This document shows positions 1-12,553 of a DNA stretch of 64,000 nucleotides, one piece after another (positions within the stretch are counted from its first letter, which is position 1; the number at the start of each line of letters is the position of its first letter). The stretch is from Cubamyces lactineus (taxonomy: Eukaryota > Basidiomycota > Agaricomycetes > Polyporales > Polyporaceae): assembly GCA_022376465.1 (NCBI GenBank), contig JACDTU010000020.1, positions 434,001-498,000 on the forward strand, in the 5' to 3' direction. The notes beneath the pieces were generated by a model. That model saw only the letters and a program-made list of their open reading frames with translations. It had not been told where the DNA came from and made no database searches. The position numbers and the translations under genes are program-made.

Positions 1-809
1 AGCGCGCGCTGACCTGCCCCATTTTTGTTGACAGTACGACGAAGCTAATCTCTTGGCACTGACTCTTCTGACCCCGTGCAACATGATTCCCGTCGGGATG
101 TCTTCAACGCGAACCCTCGACCATGTGCGCGATATCAGCACGTATCGCGCAACTCTCTCAAGCGATGGCGGACTTCGGACAACACATACAGGCTATTCTA
201 TACATTACCTCGACTTTGTGGTCGGATTTTTGGCATGTCAATTTGTGTTGCTCAGAAGGCTGAACACTCTCTGACCCTTGAGAAATCCGGTATGTGACGC
301 ATATATCTTATATCATCGCCTCCTGACAAAGCCTCGAATTCGGGTTTCCTTCCTCCAGAAGAGCTAAGACTGGAGACACCCGGCGAATCAGGAAGTTGCC
401 AAGCCAGATGGAGAACTGGAGAAGCGTCTATCCTACGACCGCAGGAAAGAAGCCTCCGCCTCGAGCATGCGCTATCGCTTGTGCAGCGTCGACCTTGTGA
501 CGACTAGGTTATCCAGTGCAGCACGCTCGCGCGTTCGCGATGTCCGACTTCCAGTGTGGACCGTACCCATGTGGGCTGCGGTGTGTAGCATGCCATACTG
601 TCGGAGCTTGAGGAGATTTCGCGCGACCACGGGCATGCGCGACGATAGCGACGCGGTATAAAGGCAGGGTGTTGCACTCGAGGTGTTCTCCAGGCGAATT
701 CGATCCAGTCTTCGCTCCGGACAGACTTTCACCAGTCTCAGTCTTCATCCCTGCGCTCACTCTGTCGAAAGGCCTGCCTGGTACCATACCCCCTACGCAC
801 ACTTTGAAG
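1..809. other. Upstream region of the fungalysin gene
   Basis: No convincing gene. The short open frames at 53-300 and 467-1019 lack family-like content. The only clear signal is a TATA box at 657-662, listed separately. Confidence 0.5.
657..662 (+). promoter_or_regulatory. TATA box of fungalysin gene
   Basis: TATAAA lies about 150 nt before the predicted start codon at 810, leaving room for a 5' leader of roughly 120 nt. It is the best TATA match upstream of this gene. Assignment is by position and motif only. Confidence 0.5.
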
Positions 810-2800
810 ATGTTCGCCTTCAAGAAGGTCTTTGCGTCCGTCCTGCTCGCGGTGCTTTGCGCCACGACCGCAACCGCGGTGCCCTACCCGCCGAACGCGA
901 AATTCGCGACGCACCGCATCCGTGAGATCAGCCAGGATTTCAAGATTGAGGCTTACCACCCCGAGTCTTCTTATGAGGTATATCGACTGTCCTTCCACCG
1001 TATTGGCTCGTATAATTGACTTGTTTGTAATTCTCCTAGACATTCGGGGAGGGTATCGATCACCCTCTGTCCAAGCGCTCTGACGCGTCTATCGAGGATG
1101 CTGCCGCCGCCTTCGTTCAGTCTCGCACCGGCGTCACCGCCGACGCTGTCCACGTCCGCTCTTCCTTTGAGGGCGAGGCCGCTAGACACGTCTATGTCAA
1201 GCAGCAGCTGAACGGCATCCCCTTCGCCAACGCGGTTGCGAACGTCGCTTTCAACAAGGACAACAAGGTTGTCGCGTTTGGCAGCTCCTTCGTGAAGGTG
1301 CCCAGCAAGAAGGCTGCTCCCGCGACTCCATCCATCAAGGTCGAGGACGCGATCGCCTCAGCGGAGAAGGCGCTGAACGGCAAATACGACGCGGAAAATT
1401 TCCCTGAGCCCACGTTGGAGTACTTTGCGAAGGAGGATGGCAGCGTTGTCCTTACCCACGTCTTCCAGGTCCGCAACGTGGACGCTGGGACGTGGTACGA
1501 GGCCTTTGTCGACGCCCACTCCGGCGAGCTTGTTTCGGTGACCGACTTCCGGAGCAACGCTTCTGTGAGTGGGGGTTGCTTCATGCCTGAACGCTCGGTG
1601 CCTGACACGCTGTCCTCCAGTATCTCGTTCTGCCCATCTACAAGGAGATCCTTACCCAGGGCTTCCAGACTCTCACGGACCCACAGGACACGACTGCCTC
1701 TCCTAAAGGCTGGCACAGTGATGGGACAACCTCCACGACCAGCACCGCCGGCAACAACGCGATTGCGTTCAAAGATGACGAAAGCGCGACCACGTCGCAG
1801 TCGAGCTCGGGTCTTGTCTTCAACTACCCTTCGAACCCCAAGCAGGCGCCCACGACGACCGCCAACGTGAACGCTGCACGCGTCAACGCGTTCTACATCG
1901 TGAACACGATCCACGACATCACGTACAAGTACGGCTTCACCGAGTCCGGGTTCAACTTCCAGAACAACAACTTCGGCAAGGGCGGCCAGGGCAACGACCG
2001 TGTCCTCGTCTCCGTCCAGGACTCGAGCGGCACCGACAACGCGAACTTCTACACGCCTCCCGACGGCCAGAACGGCGAGATGCGCATGTTCCTGTGGGAC
2101 CTGACCAATCCCGAGCGCGATGGAGCGCTTGAGAACGACATCATCTCACATGAGAACACTCATGGCCTCACCAACCGCATGACTGGAGGAGGTACCGGTA
2201 GCTGTCTCCAGACGACCGAGGCTGGCGGTCTCGGTGAGGGCTGGTCTGACGCGTTTGCTGAGTGCGTCATCTCCTCTTGTCTCGGCTGTCTAGAGTGTCA
2301 GGAATCTTGACCACACCTTCTGTAGTTGGGTCGAGAAGGTCGATGGGACCGTACCGGACTATGTATTGGGCCAGTACGTGACGAACGACCCGGCGGGGAT
2401 CCGGACTCATCCCTACTCGACGAGCGCGTCCGTCAACCCGCTGCGCTACTCATCCGTGAAGCGGCTGAACGAGGTGCACAACATCGGCGAGGTGTGGGCG
2501 AACATGCTGCACAACGTCTACGCGGCGCTCGTCGGCGCGCACGGGTGGTCGGCGACCGCACGCACGGACCCGACTGGGTCCCAAGGCAACGTCGTGTTCC
2601 TGCACCTGTTCATCGATGCGTTGCCGCTGCAGCCGTGCAACCCGACGTTCCTTACTGCGCGCGACGCGTGGATTCAGGCGGACCAGAACAGGTACAATGG
2701 CGCGAACAAGTGTACGCTCTGGAAGGCCTTCGCGAGCCGCGGTCTGGGCGTGAACGCGAAGAACTACAACGACGACACCACGGTGCCGGCAGGCTGCTAG
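810..2800 (+). CDS. Secreted M36 metallopeptidase (fungalysin)
   Basis: Model: exons 810-977, 1040-1564, 1621-2261, 2326-2800; 602 aa, the usual preproenzyme length. Residues 1-22 form a signal peptide ending near an ATA-V site. The propeptide has an FTP-like segment around 80-130 (VKQQLNGIPFANAVANVAF). The catalytic domain carries the zinc motif HENTH at 408-412 within SHENTHGLTNRM, and the third ligand Glu437 in GEGWSD. All are classic for fungalysins, zinc endopeptidases secreted to degrade extracellular protein. The start follows from the signal peptide; in-frame upstream codons are not family-like. Introns are 56-64 nt. The first two are phase 0; the third splits an Asp codon just after the GEGWSD motif. 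Intact, so probably active. Confidence 0.95.
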
Positions 2801-3668
2801 TGAGCGGTAGTGGTCATTGTGTACGATAACGGCTGTCCGTGGTTTCGATTGGGGCAATGGCGTCTGTCATATGTTCACCCGGGCTATTAACGCAGGTATT
2901 TACGGTTTATATACGATGTACTCTCGGCATGGAATGTTGTAGTTCGGAAGTGTACTTGTCTCCCATGCTTGCACAAAAAGGCTATGTCGTTCGAACAAAA
3001 CTGGTGATATGAGAAACTCCAGCACGCCGAATGGTGTTCGACTGTAGGCGAGCTGATCGAAGACCTGCCTCCGAGTCCTCGCACTGGCGAGGGTGACAGG
3101 ACATCTATATTATTATATATGCACAGCGCTAACGTTGTTTTGGCCTGTATCCAAATCCTCGTGTTCGGGGTGGGTTTGGGATGTCCACGGTTGTCCATGA
3201 GTGTCCTCTGCTGTCCTTAAGTGCAAGCTGTCGAAAACAGGTTTCGAACATGATGTTTCGGGGAATAGAATGTTGGCATGTACTCTAAACGAGCCACTGG
3301 GATGGACGAGAGCTGGAGATCTGGCAGATCAGCGCGCTCTCCGAGTGGGCGGCTATTGTATGGAAGGCGCCTGTCCCAATGCCGGGCCGGCCGGGTGGGG
3401 GAGATATTCCCGCGCTGGTTCTCTCAGTCTGATTCCGGAGAGGAGTGTCTTTGCCTTTCATCCATCGCCCTCACCCGTCCACGCAGAGCGCATCCAAGTA
3501 CGCTGGGCCTTCTGCTCTCGGTATGAGGAACACTATGCAAACAGTTTTAAACCTGACTAGCCTCCTCGCTCTTTGTCCACCGTGTATCCGCAGAGAACGT
3601 TTAGCCACAGCGACACTCGTCCTCGCGCCACAGAGGGTAGCAACACCGTAGCCCTCCCAAAGCACACA
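2801..3668. other. Intergenic, no gene seen
   Basis: 3' flank of the fungalysin gene and promoter of the F-box-like gene. Short open frames here show no exon structure or recognisable motif. Confidence 0.5.
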
Positions 3669-5309
3669 ATGGAGCCCTACACGACACCCATACCGCTCAC
3701 AGAGAAGGTCCCAGCCGAGATATGGCTCGAGATCTTTGAGCAGGTGCCCACTCGCGCCGATCTCCACAGCGTGAGCGTTGCCTGCAAGAAGTTCCATGAC
3801 CTCACCCTCCGCCCCCTCCACCGCGACCTTGTCTGGGCCAAGGCCACGCACGTCGTCCACAGTCTACCTCTATGGAACCTCAAGCGGGGTATGGACATTG
3901 CCGTACGCTCACTGGTGCTCGGCGTGTCAGCCGTTCCGCCTAATGTTTACGTTCCCATGGTCGGACGAGATGGGAATCCCGAGCCACCGCCTCTGCACCC
4001 GAGCGTCAACGAGGACGACCGGATGCTCGTCGCTACGCTGCGCTACTACAAGTTCTTGGACGACGAGAACTTCTTTGCTTCACGGGCCCTGCACGATGCT
4101 ATGTTCTCGCGCATCCGGACGTTCACGAACATCGCGTCGCTCACCCTTAGCCACATGGTCGTGTACGACATGCACTTTGAGCTCATCCACAGCCTCACCC
4201 GACTCCATAGCCTGCGCATTGAGTTCTGCATCTTCCAGCATCGCATTGGGAGCCAGACGTTCAATCACGCGGATCTCCCTATCACGGACCTCACCATGGT
4301 CAACCTCCGTCGCCGCTGCATGGCGTTCCTCGCGCACCAGATCACGTACGACGAAGATCTCACCCACATTCTCAGCCTCTGCACCGCGCGCAACCTGCAG
4401 ACCCTTACTGTCGACTCGAGCGCGGACGTCTTTCGACACATCTTTGGCGCGTGGGACGCGCACCAGCGCGGGTGGCTCATCCCGCAAGGCCTCCAGAACG
4501 TCTACGTGCTCCGGCGACGCTGCATTGACGGCGAGGTGCAGCCACTCTTCCATGGGGAGAACAATTTCCCCGAGACAAACCTCTACCACTTCGCGGTGCA
4601 GGCCCCGAGCCTCCGCACGCTCTCGACGCCGTTGTTTGTGCCGCAGAACGTCATGATCGCCCCGCAGGCCCTTCCGCCGTCGTTGGAACGCTTTGCGGCC
4701 CCGGTGGAAACCGCGACCTTTGTCGCCGCGGTGCGCGATGTAAAGGCGCTGGGCGTGCTCAAGTGCGGGCTGGGCAGCAGGGAAGCAATCAATGCGCTGG
4801 AGAGCGTGGCATTGTGTCGGCCTGCTCTGAAGATGCTTATGCTCGAGCTGCGGGGGTGGGACGACGAAGTTGTGCCAGCCGTCGCTGAGTTGTTCAAGGA
4901 CCTCCGCCGGCTAAAGGTCCTGTACGAGGGCGATGGGGGTCCAAGTGAGGTACGCAGTGTTCTACTCGCACTTCTTGATTTTCAGTGGCTGATAGAAGCG
5001 TAGGACTTCTTGGTGATGCTCGCCCCGGAGTACCTGACGAAGATGCCGAACCTGCACACGATCGAGCTGTACCCGCAGCCGCGCGCAGGGAGCGCGAAGC
5101 CTGATCACCCGCGCTTCTTGTACGACGCGTCGTACGACTCTGCTGAGGAGGAGTTGCGTAACCTCGTCATCCCGTACAATCGGTATTGTCCGCGCCTGCG
5201 CAGGGTGCAGGTGTGCTCGGGGTACATTATGGCTCGTACGTGCGAGGGCGGGCCGTGGGAGATGGAGCGGGTGCGGCAGTACCAGGAGAAGGATGACCTG
5301 AGCTACTGA
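3669..5309 (+). CDS. F-box-like protein with degenerate leucine-rich repeats
   Basis: Model: exons 3669-4949 and 5004-5309; 528 aa. The N-terminus (residues 10-50, EKVPAEIWLEIFEQV then LHSVSVACKKFHDLTLRPL) has the F-box pattern that binds Skp1 in SCF ubiquitin ligases. The rest has recurring Leu-rich stretches (LTLSHMVVYDMHFELIHSL) like weak LRRs that would recruit substrate. The short intron (54 nt) is needed because the first exon's frame otherwise ends at 5003; the frame resumes with DFLVMLAPEYL. Agaricomycetes have large, fast-evolving families of such proteins, so the substrate cannot be inferred. Confidence 0.8.
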
Positions 5310-5764
5310 GGGCGTTCTATCGCAAGAGGGGGAATAATGACTGCGAATGGTCGTAGTCTTGCTGTTAGCTATCGATGCTATATGCGTTCGATGATCGACC
5401 GTATACTTGTAGTGCTAGGTATTGCTGTAGTCACCATGTACGTGTACGTGCTTGCGTAGTCGCCCATGTATAGTATACTCAAAGAGTATGTTACGTCTGC
5501 CGCATGACAGGGAGACGATAATCTCCGTTCATGTGTACGCAGATGGGAACACCGCCGAAGTTCGTGGGAGGGACGGTACGACACGGTCACGTGGTCTACG
5601 CGCTGCAAGTGGGTTGAACAATTGACGCCCAGGAGCGCTGCGTGGTTGTTTCTCGTCGTTCATGTCGTCCCCGCCTCAACCCGTCTTCTAAGCCCCTCCC
5701 CCTCTATCCGACACTCACACTCACACCAACAGCAGCGACATACCTCTACCCTACTCCCACCGTA
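5310..5764. other. Intergenic, no gene seen
   Basis: 3' flank of the F-box-like gene and promoter of the coiled-coil gene. A pyrimidine-rich stretch (about 5670-5760, CCCCTCCCC and CACTCACAC runs) lies directly before the start codon at 5765, typical of fungal leaders. Confidence 0.45.
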
Positions 5765-8700
5765 ATGTGGTCAAAAATCAGCAACGCTCTCAAGCGTCCC
5801 GAGACACCAGCACAAGACATCGAACACGACGAGAGCCTCAAGCCCCCATCCGTCCTCAACGCCGTCTTCAACCAGCACCCGAACCTCTCCAACTTCCACG
5901 AACCCTCAGAGGTACCCTTTCCTTCACCAAGTCCCCCCGCGTCGCCGTCGAAACATGGCCGCCGTGGCATATTCAAGCGCACTCCCAAGCCTTGGGCGGA
6001 CAACGACCAAGCTCCCGCGTTGCCCATCAAGCTTTCGATTCCTCATTTGAAGAAAGTAAAGTCGTCCATTCAACCCAACTCTGCTAGTGAGTACTCTCTC
6101 GCTGCGTCATCTCTTCGTCGTCGGTCTCGTCTCCGCTCTCGTCGTCTCCTGAGAACACGGATCATCTCACCGGTTGACGTGCGGGCGTTGAGTTGCATAT
6201 GATGATGTCAATGCATTCCTCACATGCTTCGGTCGAGGGGCCGAACAATGTGAATGCACAGCCTGCCGCCCAACCATGCATTGCACCCCTTCTCTTTGTT
6301 CGCTTCCATTGTCCCTTCTTTCGCCCGCGTACATTTGTGTACTGTGTGGCATGTGGCCTCTCCAGCATGATCCTCCTCCCCAACCTCACTTGGTTGCGCA
6401 CTCGAGACATTTCGGGCCGTCCTTCTCTAGCACTCTGCACGATTGCTTACCTACCGTTCTACGATACTGACAATGTTTCTTCTGTAGGCTCTGACGCCTC
6501 ATCCAGCCGCGCTTCAATAGAGTCAAGTCAACCTCGACAGTCACAGGACTCGTTACGGTCCCCAGAGATCGCTCGTGGAGGCCCCAATACACCCACCGTT
6601 GACAAGTTCAACTCTCTTCGTTCGATCCTCCGTGACCCCAACACGCCTGCCACAGGGCAGAGTGTCCGCTTCTTCTCCCGCGACGCGTACAAGATCATCA
6701 GCCCCGATGTGTCTGCCGCAAGTAGTGACCCCGAACCTGTATCGTTCGGTGCCCGGATCAAAGCTAGCAGTAGCACACCCGTGCGCCCTGCCCTCCAGGA
6801 TGTCTTTTCTCCACCGCAGTCGTCGCTCATGAAGCCTTTGCCTCCGCCCAATACATCAAATCCTTTTGAACTTTCTCAGGAAATGGACGTGCCACCTATC
6901 CCCATCAGCAAGGATACTCCCCTACTTGACCATGCCATCGAGCTACCTTCCGATGCAGATACGGAGGGTACTATACTCCGCTCCGTCCCAGACATTGACG
7001 GCGAGTTCCGCTCTAGCACGCCGCCCAATCGTCCGCAGTCTGGTCTGCACGACCGCAGTCAATCGTTCAGCTTTGGCCAGACCGTCTTTCATTCTCTCGC
7101 CAATGGCGGCCGCGATTCCCCCGCATCCGCGAACTCATCAGGTTCCTTCTCGCGTGGCTCCTTCAAGCTCAAAGGAAGTCGTAGCCGTGCATACAGTGAT
7201 ACCGTATTCCACTCTTTCGCGCCAGCTACAGCAACTCCCAAGGAGCCCTCGCTGCCTGAGGCTGATATCGATGACCCGTCCACTGGGAACATGGTGGTGT
7301 ACACCACGCCCGAGTCTCCCGAGAAAGAAAAGGACCCCTTCGGCGCGAATGCGAGAGCTTACTATACTGCCGGCACAGGCGTTCCGCCCACCCCTCCGTC
7401 TTCTGCCCCTGCCCACAGCCGTAAAGCCTCTCGCGAGGAGGACCTCATTCTCTCCCTTCGCACCCAACTGGCGCTACAGACGGAATTGTGCGCGCAGTAT
7501 GAGGTCGACCTTGGTGCCCGTGACGAGCTTATGCGCGTGCTCCAGACGAGGCTCGACGAGAGCGAGAAGGAGGCCGAGCGACGGAAGAATATCATCCGTG
7601 GCTGGCGTAAACGCGTCGCCGAGCTCGAGCGCTGTGTTGGTGCGTTGCAAGACGAGGTCGATCGTAGTCGCGAAGAGAGCATGGAGCGGAGCGTCATGGA
7701 TGAAGCTAGCGGTCAAGCGCTACGCACCCTCCATCGTCGTATCGAGGAGCTCGAACGCGAGAAGGCCGCCTCTGAGAAACGCGAACAACGCACGACGGAG
7801 GAGCTCAGAGAAACGAAGGCCGCACTCAACAACGTCCAGGAGGAGCTCGCACGCAGAGACGAAGCGGAACGTGAGCTCAAGGACGGCATCGCTCGCGCCA
7901 AGGAGCAGATGGAGATGATGGACGTGAGCATGGAGGCGGAAGCCGCGGCCGAACGCTCGCGTGCATTCTCGATGGCCGCATGGGAGGAGGAACGCAAGGC
8001 GCTCACTGCGACCAACGAGGCCTTGCGCACAGACAATCTCCAGGCGCAGACGCAGCTAGCGGACGCCCGCGAAGAGGCGCTGCGTGCGAACAACGAGCTT
8101 GAGGTGCTCAAGGCCGAGCTCGAAGCACAGTGGCGTGGTACCGAGGCACAGACGGAGCGTATCGCCGAGCTTGAGCGCGAGCGCGACGAGGTCCGTGTTG
8201 AGGTCGAGGCTTTGAACTCGCGCATCAGCGAAATGGAGAACGAGTGGGCCCAGGCGGAGAATAGGAAGAACGAGTTGGATGCTGAAGTGCAGGAGCTCTG
8301 GACTGCGAAGGAGGAGCTCGAGAAGGAGCGGAACGAAGTAGGTTTCGGGGATCACTTTCAATCGCTTCCGGTTTGCTGATGAATGTCATAGCTCGAGGAA
8401 CAGCTTCGTGCTGAACAGGAACACTCAGAGGAGCTTACTCGTGCTCTTCGCGAGCGTGAGGACAAGGTTACCGCGCTCGAGCACGAGCAGAAGTTCGCTC
8501 AAGAGCGCATCACTCGCCTCGAGAGCCGTCTGCGCGAACGTGAGACCGAGCTCGCTGAACTCAACAAGAAGCAGACGGATCGCGAGACCGACGCCGAGGC
8601 TGCCCAGAGCGAGATTGCGAAGATGAAACGCGAGCACGCGCGCATCGTTAATGAGCAGAGCCGTACCCTCCAGGACGTCGTCGCGCGCGAGGTCGAAGCC

Positions 8701-9643
8701 CGTGCAGCGATGGAGGCCATGGTCCGCGAGAAGGCCGAGTCGGATGTACAACTCGCGAGCCTCAAGGAGCGCTCGGAGGTGTTGTCAGCCGAGGTGGAAA
8801 GGCTCAGGAGGCAGGTGCACGACCTCCAGCAGGAGAGCGCGGACAAAGAGGTGAAGCTTGTCGGACTGGAGAAGCAACACAAGCTGGACAAGGAGGATAT
8901 CGAGGGGCTCAACATTGCGCTGGACTCCAAGCAGCAGGAGCTCGAGATGGTGAGTGATCTTGGAATTCCCTATGTGATGAACCAAGTGTTAACGACTTGT
9001 TTTGTAGCTCAAGAGACGTCTCAGCGTCCGTGGTACCGCAGGCAGCACACCTGCCTCTGCTGCGAAGGTTCAACCTCACCGCCGCGAATCGTCCATTTTT
9101 GCTACTCCCAGCGTAGTGAGCTCAAGGCCTCCTTCTGCGCTTTCCGACACTGGCAGTTCCTCCGTCAAGGACCGCCGCATGAGCGAGACTCCCTCCACCG
9201 CAACCAAGTCCACGCTCGGAAAGAGCGTTCGCGCGAACGGCACCGCGAGCACCGCTGGGATCGTCGCTGCGAAGAAGCGGTCTCTTGAGGGTTCAATGGG
9301 TCCTCCCCCTGCTCGCGCGGCTTCGGCGACTGCGACTCCCACCCGCATTCCTTCCGGACCATCGGCACGTTCCACTCCTAGCACGATCAAGGCGCCTGCA
9401 CACCAACGCCGCATCTCCGCATCGATACTTGAGCCCTCCAAGCTCCGGGCTTCGACATCGAGCCGCGAGAAACTCGAGAAGCTCGAGCGACTGCCGTCGG
9501 TGTCGTCTGCGAGCGAGACTGAGGAGAAGGAGAACTCGGCGCCATCCCCGCGGTCGAGTACGGGCAGCGTGAGCTCAACGAGCTCGACAGCCTCTGCGAC
9601 GAACCCGAAAGCGACACGGCGGATGAGTGCTATGCCTGCGTAA
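5765..9643 (+). CDS. Large coiled-coil protein with Ser/Pro-rich ends
   Basis: Model: exons 5765-6086, 6488-8337, 8392-8949, 9008-9643; about 1121 aa. Residues 1-420 are Ser/Pro-rich and look disordered, with many possible phosphosites. From about 425 to 910 the sequence is an almost unbroken heptad-rich coiled coil dense in Glu, Arg and Leu. The tail (911-1121) is Ser/Thr/Pro-rich and basic, with repeated RRxS-type sites (KRRLSVRG, TRRMSAMPA) and a KEN triplet. This layout suits a cytoskeletal, spindle-pole or septation scaffold, but I recognise no family. Intron 1 (401 nt) is long for this genome, and an open frame runs through its 3' part from 6193, so an alternative first exon is possible. 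Confidence 0.8.
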
Positions 9644-10574
9644 CTGCCATCGGCATTGTGCCTAAGCATACGCGCGCACGAGGAAGAGGAGGCAGCGAAC
9701 GAGTAGATGGTGTCGCTTTGAGTATATGCTCCATGAAGGTCGAAGGCCGTGAACATCCCATCCATCCCCCATCTCTGTATTGATACGTCTTGCATCTCAT
9801 CCTCGCATCTTTACTGCCCTATGGACAATCATCCTCTCACCTAGCCCAACCCATTCCCCCATCCAACCCCTTTCTCACCCAGCATCAGCATCCATTGATA
9901 CTCATACCCCCTTTTGATCGTCCTCTCACCCTTTGTCATGGCCCCCTCTATGCACGCATCTGATCATCTCTCTCGCCTTGAACTTATGCAGTTATGTACT
10001 TCGCTTTCGCTGTGTACTTGATATCGCTGCCTGCTTTCCCCGAGTCTCGTTCGTCCTATCCCATCTGATCCCATCTCGCTCCGTTTCCTCTCTACCCTAC
10101 CTCCGTCCCGTCTCCCAGTCATCTATCAAGCCCCCTCCTCGCGCTGACCATCTTTCTTGTCCGGTCGGCCACTAGCTGTGCGTATGCTGCTCAGCGGCGG
10201 CCGACCGTCGAGCGACGCCGTTCACGTCTCTTATTGACGGTCATGAACGCATGATCTCCTGGCCCCACGTCTTTGAATACGACTTGCTATTGCATCGCGT
10301 ACATCCAATATTATCTATTGCGTATGTCAATTGAGTTATCCGATACATATACACGCGTATCCGTCCTTCCCGATTACAAATGGAGAGCAGTACAAGGTGC
10401 GAAGGTGCGAGCGAATGGAAGTGGGCCTCTATACAGAGAGCGAATGCTACGTACGTCTAGTACAAGGAACGCGAGCTAGCTACAGATACAATGCGTGGCA
10501 AAGCGGGAACACAGTACAGGTTGCGTACTTGTAATGAAGCGATAGAAGGGAGGGAAGATGTGACGGAGAGGTGG
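9644..10574. other. Convergent intergenic region
   Basis: Lies between the 3' ends of the coiled-coil gene (+) and ATG14 (-). Pyrimidine-rich blocks at about 9780-10160; no gene seen. Confidence 0.45.
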
Positions 10575-12553
10575 CTACTCGATGAGGTCCTCATCGAGTA
10601 AATCCCACCCATCGTCTTCCTCAACGATCCGCTCCGTCTTCCGGACCTCCTTCCCGCTCGTGCCCCTCGCCCTCACACGCGCAGGCGTAGCCGCGGTCGC
10701 CTGCAACAGCTGGCTAAAGTCGAGCGCGAACGCGGGCGGGGTGGGCGGGGGCAGGAGCGGGCGCGTCGCGTGCGCGCGGCGGCCGAGCTCGGGGGAGCAG
10801 CAGACGGCCCAGAGGTTGCCGAGGACGTCGCCGGCGTGCGCGAGGGGCACGTCGACGGCCTGCGTGTGCGCGAGGTAGCAGACGTCGTAGAGGAGCATCG
10901 CGAGCGCGGTGGTGAATGCGCTCCCGGGGGAGGAGGCGGGGCTCGGGGAGGGCGCGGGCGTGTGCGTGAGCTGGGAGTCGGCGAGCGTGGAGCTGGTGAG
11001 GCCGAGCGAGGGGCTGCGGGTGTGCGTGGTGGATGTGGGCGATGTTGATGAGAAGGGGGAGGTGCTGCTGGGCGCGGTGGAGGAGCGGTGGGAGGGGGGC
11101 CGGGCGGAGGGGGGTGAGGTGCTGGAGCTGGAGGACGAGGACGAGGAGGCAGCGGGAGGTACGGAGGATACGTGCAGAGGTTGCTTCGTAGACCACCTGT
11201 AATCCGTAGATGTGAGCACAAATGATTCTTTCAATGTTGCTGCGAGACTGACCGTGCCCAGCCGCCGCTTTCGCCGCCACGGATGGCCCCGATCCAGGGA
11301 GTACCCACCCCGAGCAGGCCGCTTCCTTTTGTCGATCCTGAAGGAGGCGAGGACGAGCGGCTCCAGACGATCTCGAACGGGAGCTTAATCCCGAGATAGA
11401 ACGCGAGCAGGGTCACGAAGTGGATCGTGTGGGTGAGGACCGCGTTGATATGATCCGGGGGATATCCTGCACGGCGGTTTAGCGTCGTCCGGCTTTGAAT
11501 AGTGAGGAATTAAAAGGCTTACGTCTGATATCCCCGGGGACGGGCAAGACGAGTCCTCCGATCGTCCACTCTCCTTTCGTCCCCGCCTTGCCGCCTAGTG
11601 GGGGACGTCCACCGACCTCGACTACACTAAACACCTCGACGAGCTCTTGCACAAGCCCTGACCGCGCTCGGGCGATCGTGTCGGACAAGACTGCAAGCTG
11701 CGCGTGCGCCTCCTCGATTTGCCTCGCGAGGGGATCGATGCCGCGCGTGGATATTTGTGTCCCGTACGGGGCGCTCCCTGGCGGAGGGTTCGATACGGCG
11801 CGCCCATACCCCGTGAGGACGGACGGACGGGCATAGCTCTGCGGAGGGGTTGACGTGAGGGAGAACGGCGAGCGGGTCGCTTGGGGGGACGTTGAGGTGT
11901 AGTAGCCGCCAGTGCTGATCGGTCGGGACGAGGTGGAGAGCGAGCGAGGGGCAGGAGGTGCGTTGGATGGAGATGGGGTCGGCGAATGTGAGGATATGGA
12001 GGAGGGCGGGCGGCTGGAGGACGATATTGCGCGGCCTGCTTGGGGCGAAGAGGAGATGGGCGCGTGAGGAGGAGAGGCGGAGGTAGAAGGAGTGGATGCG
12101 TGTGGGTGGATGAAAGTGGACGTCGCGATGGCGAGCGTTCGTCTTCGTGTAGATAGGGTGTTCTTTAGATTCTGCACTCGCTCTCGCACTGTGATCATAC
12201 ATGTTAAGAGAGGGGTAAAGGAGAGTGGCTGAGAGAAGGCGTACGTCGCTCGTTTGTGGCACGGACGTTGTTCACGCCGTCCCATATCTCCTGCACCCGC
12301 TCCTCACGACTCTTGAGCTCTGCTCGCCTGAGACGAGCGGGATCTACGACGGAGGAGAGGGCCTTCTGCGCCGCTGCGATGTGTGCATCCCGGTCTGCCG
12401 CAGCATGCTGGGTTTGTAATCGAAAGGTGAGAAGACTGAGATGTGTGAGCAACAGAGAGGATGCAAGTAACAAGATACATGTACGTACTGTTGCTTGAGA
12501 CAATTGTCGCAGTAGAACTGGCGCTGCCTGAGTTCACAGTTTGGACACTCCAT
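10575..12553 (-). CDS. ATG14: Autophagy protein Atg14 (PI3-kinase complex I subunit)
   Basis: Exons on the minus strand: 12553-12489, 12435-12245, 12188-11523, 11466-11253, 11196-10575; 585 aa. The N-terminus has a CxxC pair (C3, C6, C15, C18), the cysteine signature of Atg14/Barkor. A coiled-coil-like segment follows, then a Ser-rich linker, then the UVRAG/Atg14 core, read across two splice junctions as RRYPPDHINAVLTHTIHF and FYLGIKLPFEIVW, then WSTKQPLH. Atg14 directs the Vps34 lipid kinase complex to the phagophore site to make PI3P. The paralogue Vps38/UVRAG shares the core but lacks the N-terminal CxxC motif, which favours Atg14. All junctions keep frame and join conserved blocks. Confidence 0.9.

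Noticed and set aside
6193..6487. N-terminal part of a 728-codon frame as the real start of the coiled-coil protein
   Set aside because: Composition is not like the rest of the protein, and the 5765 exon joins in phase with clean GTGAGT/TAG borders; kept only as an alternative first exon.
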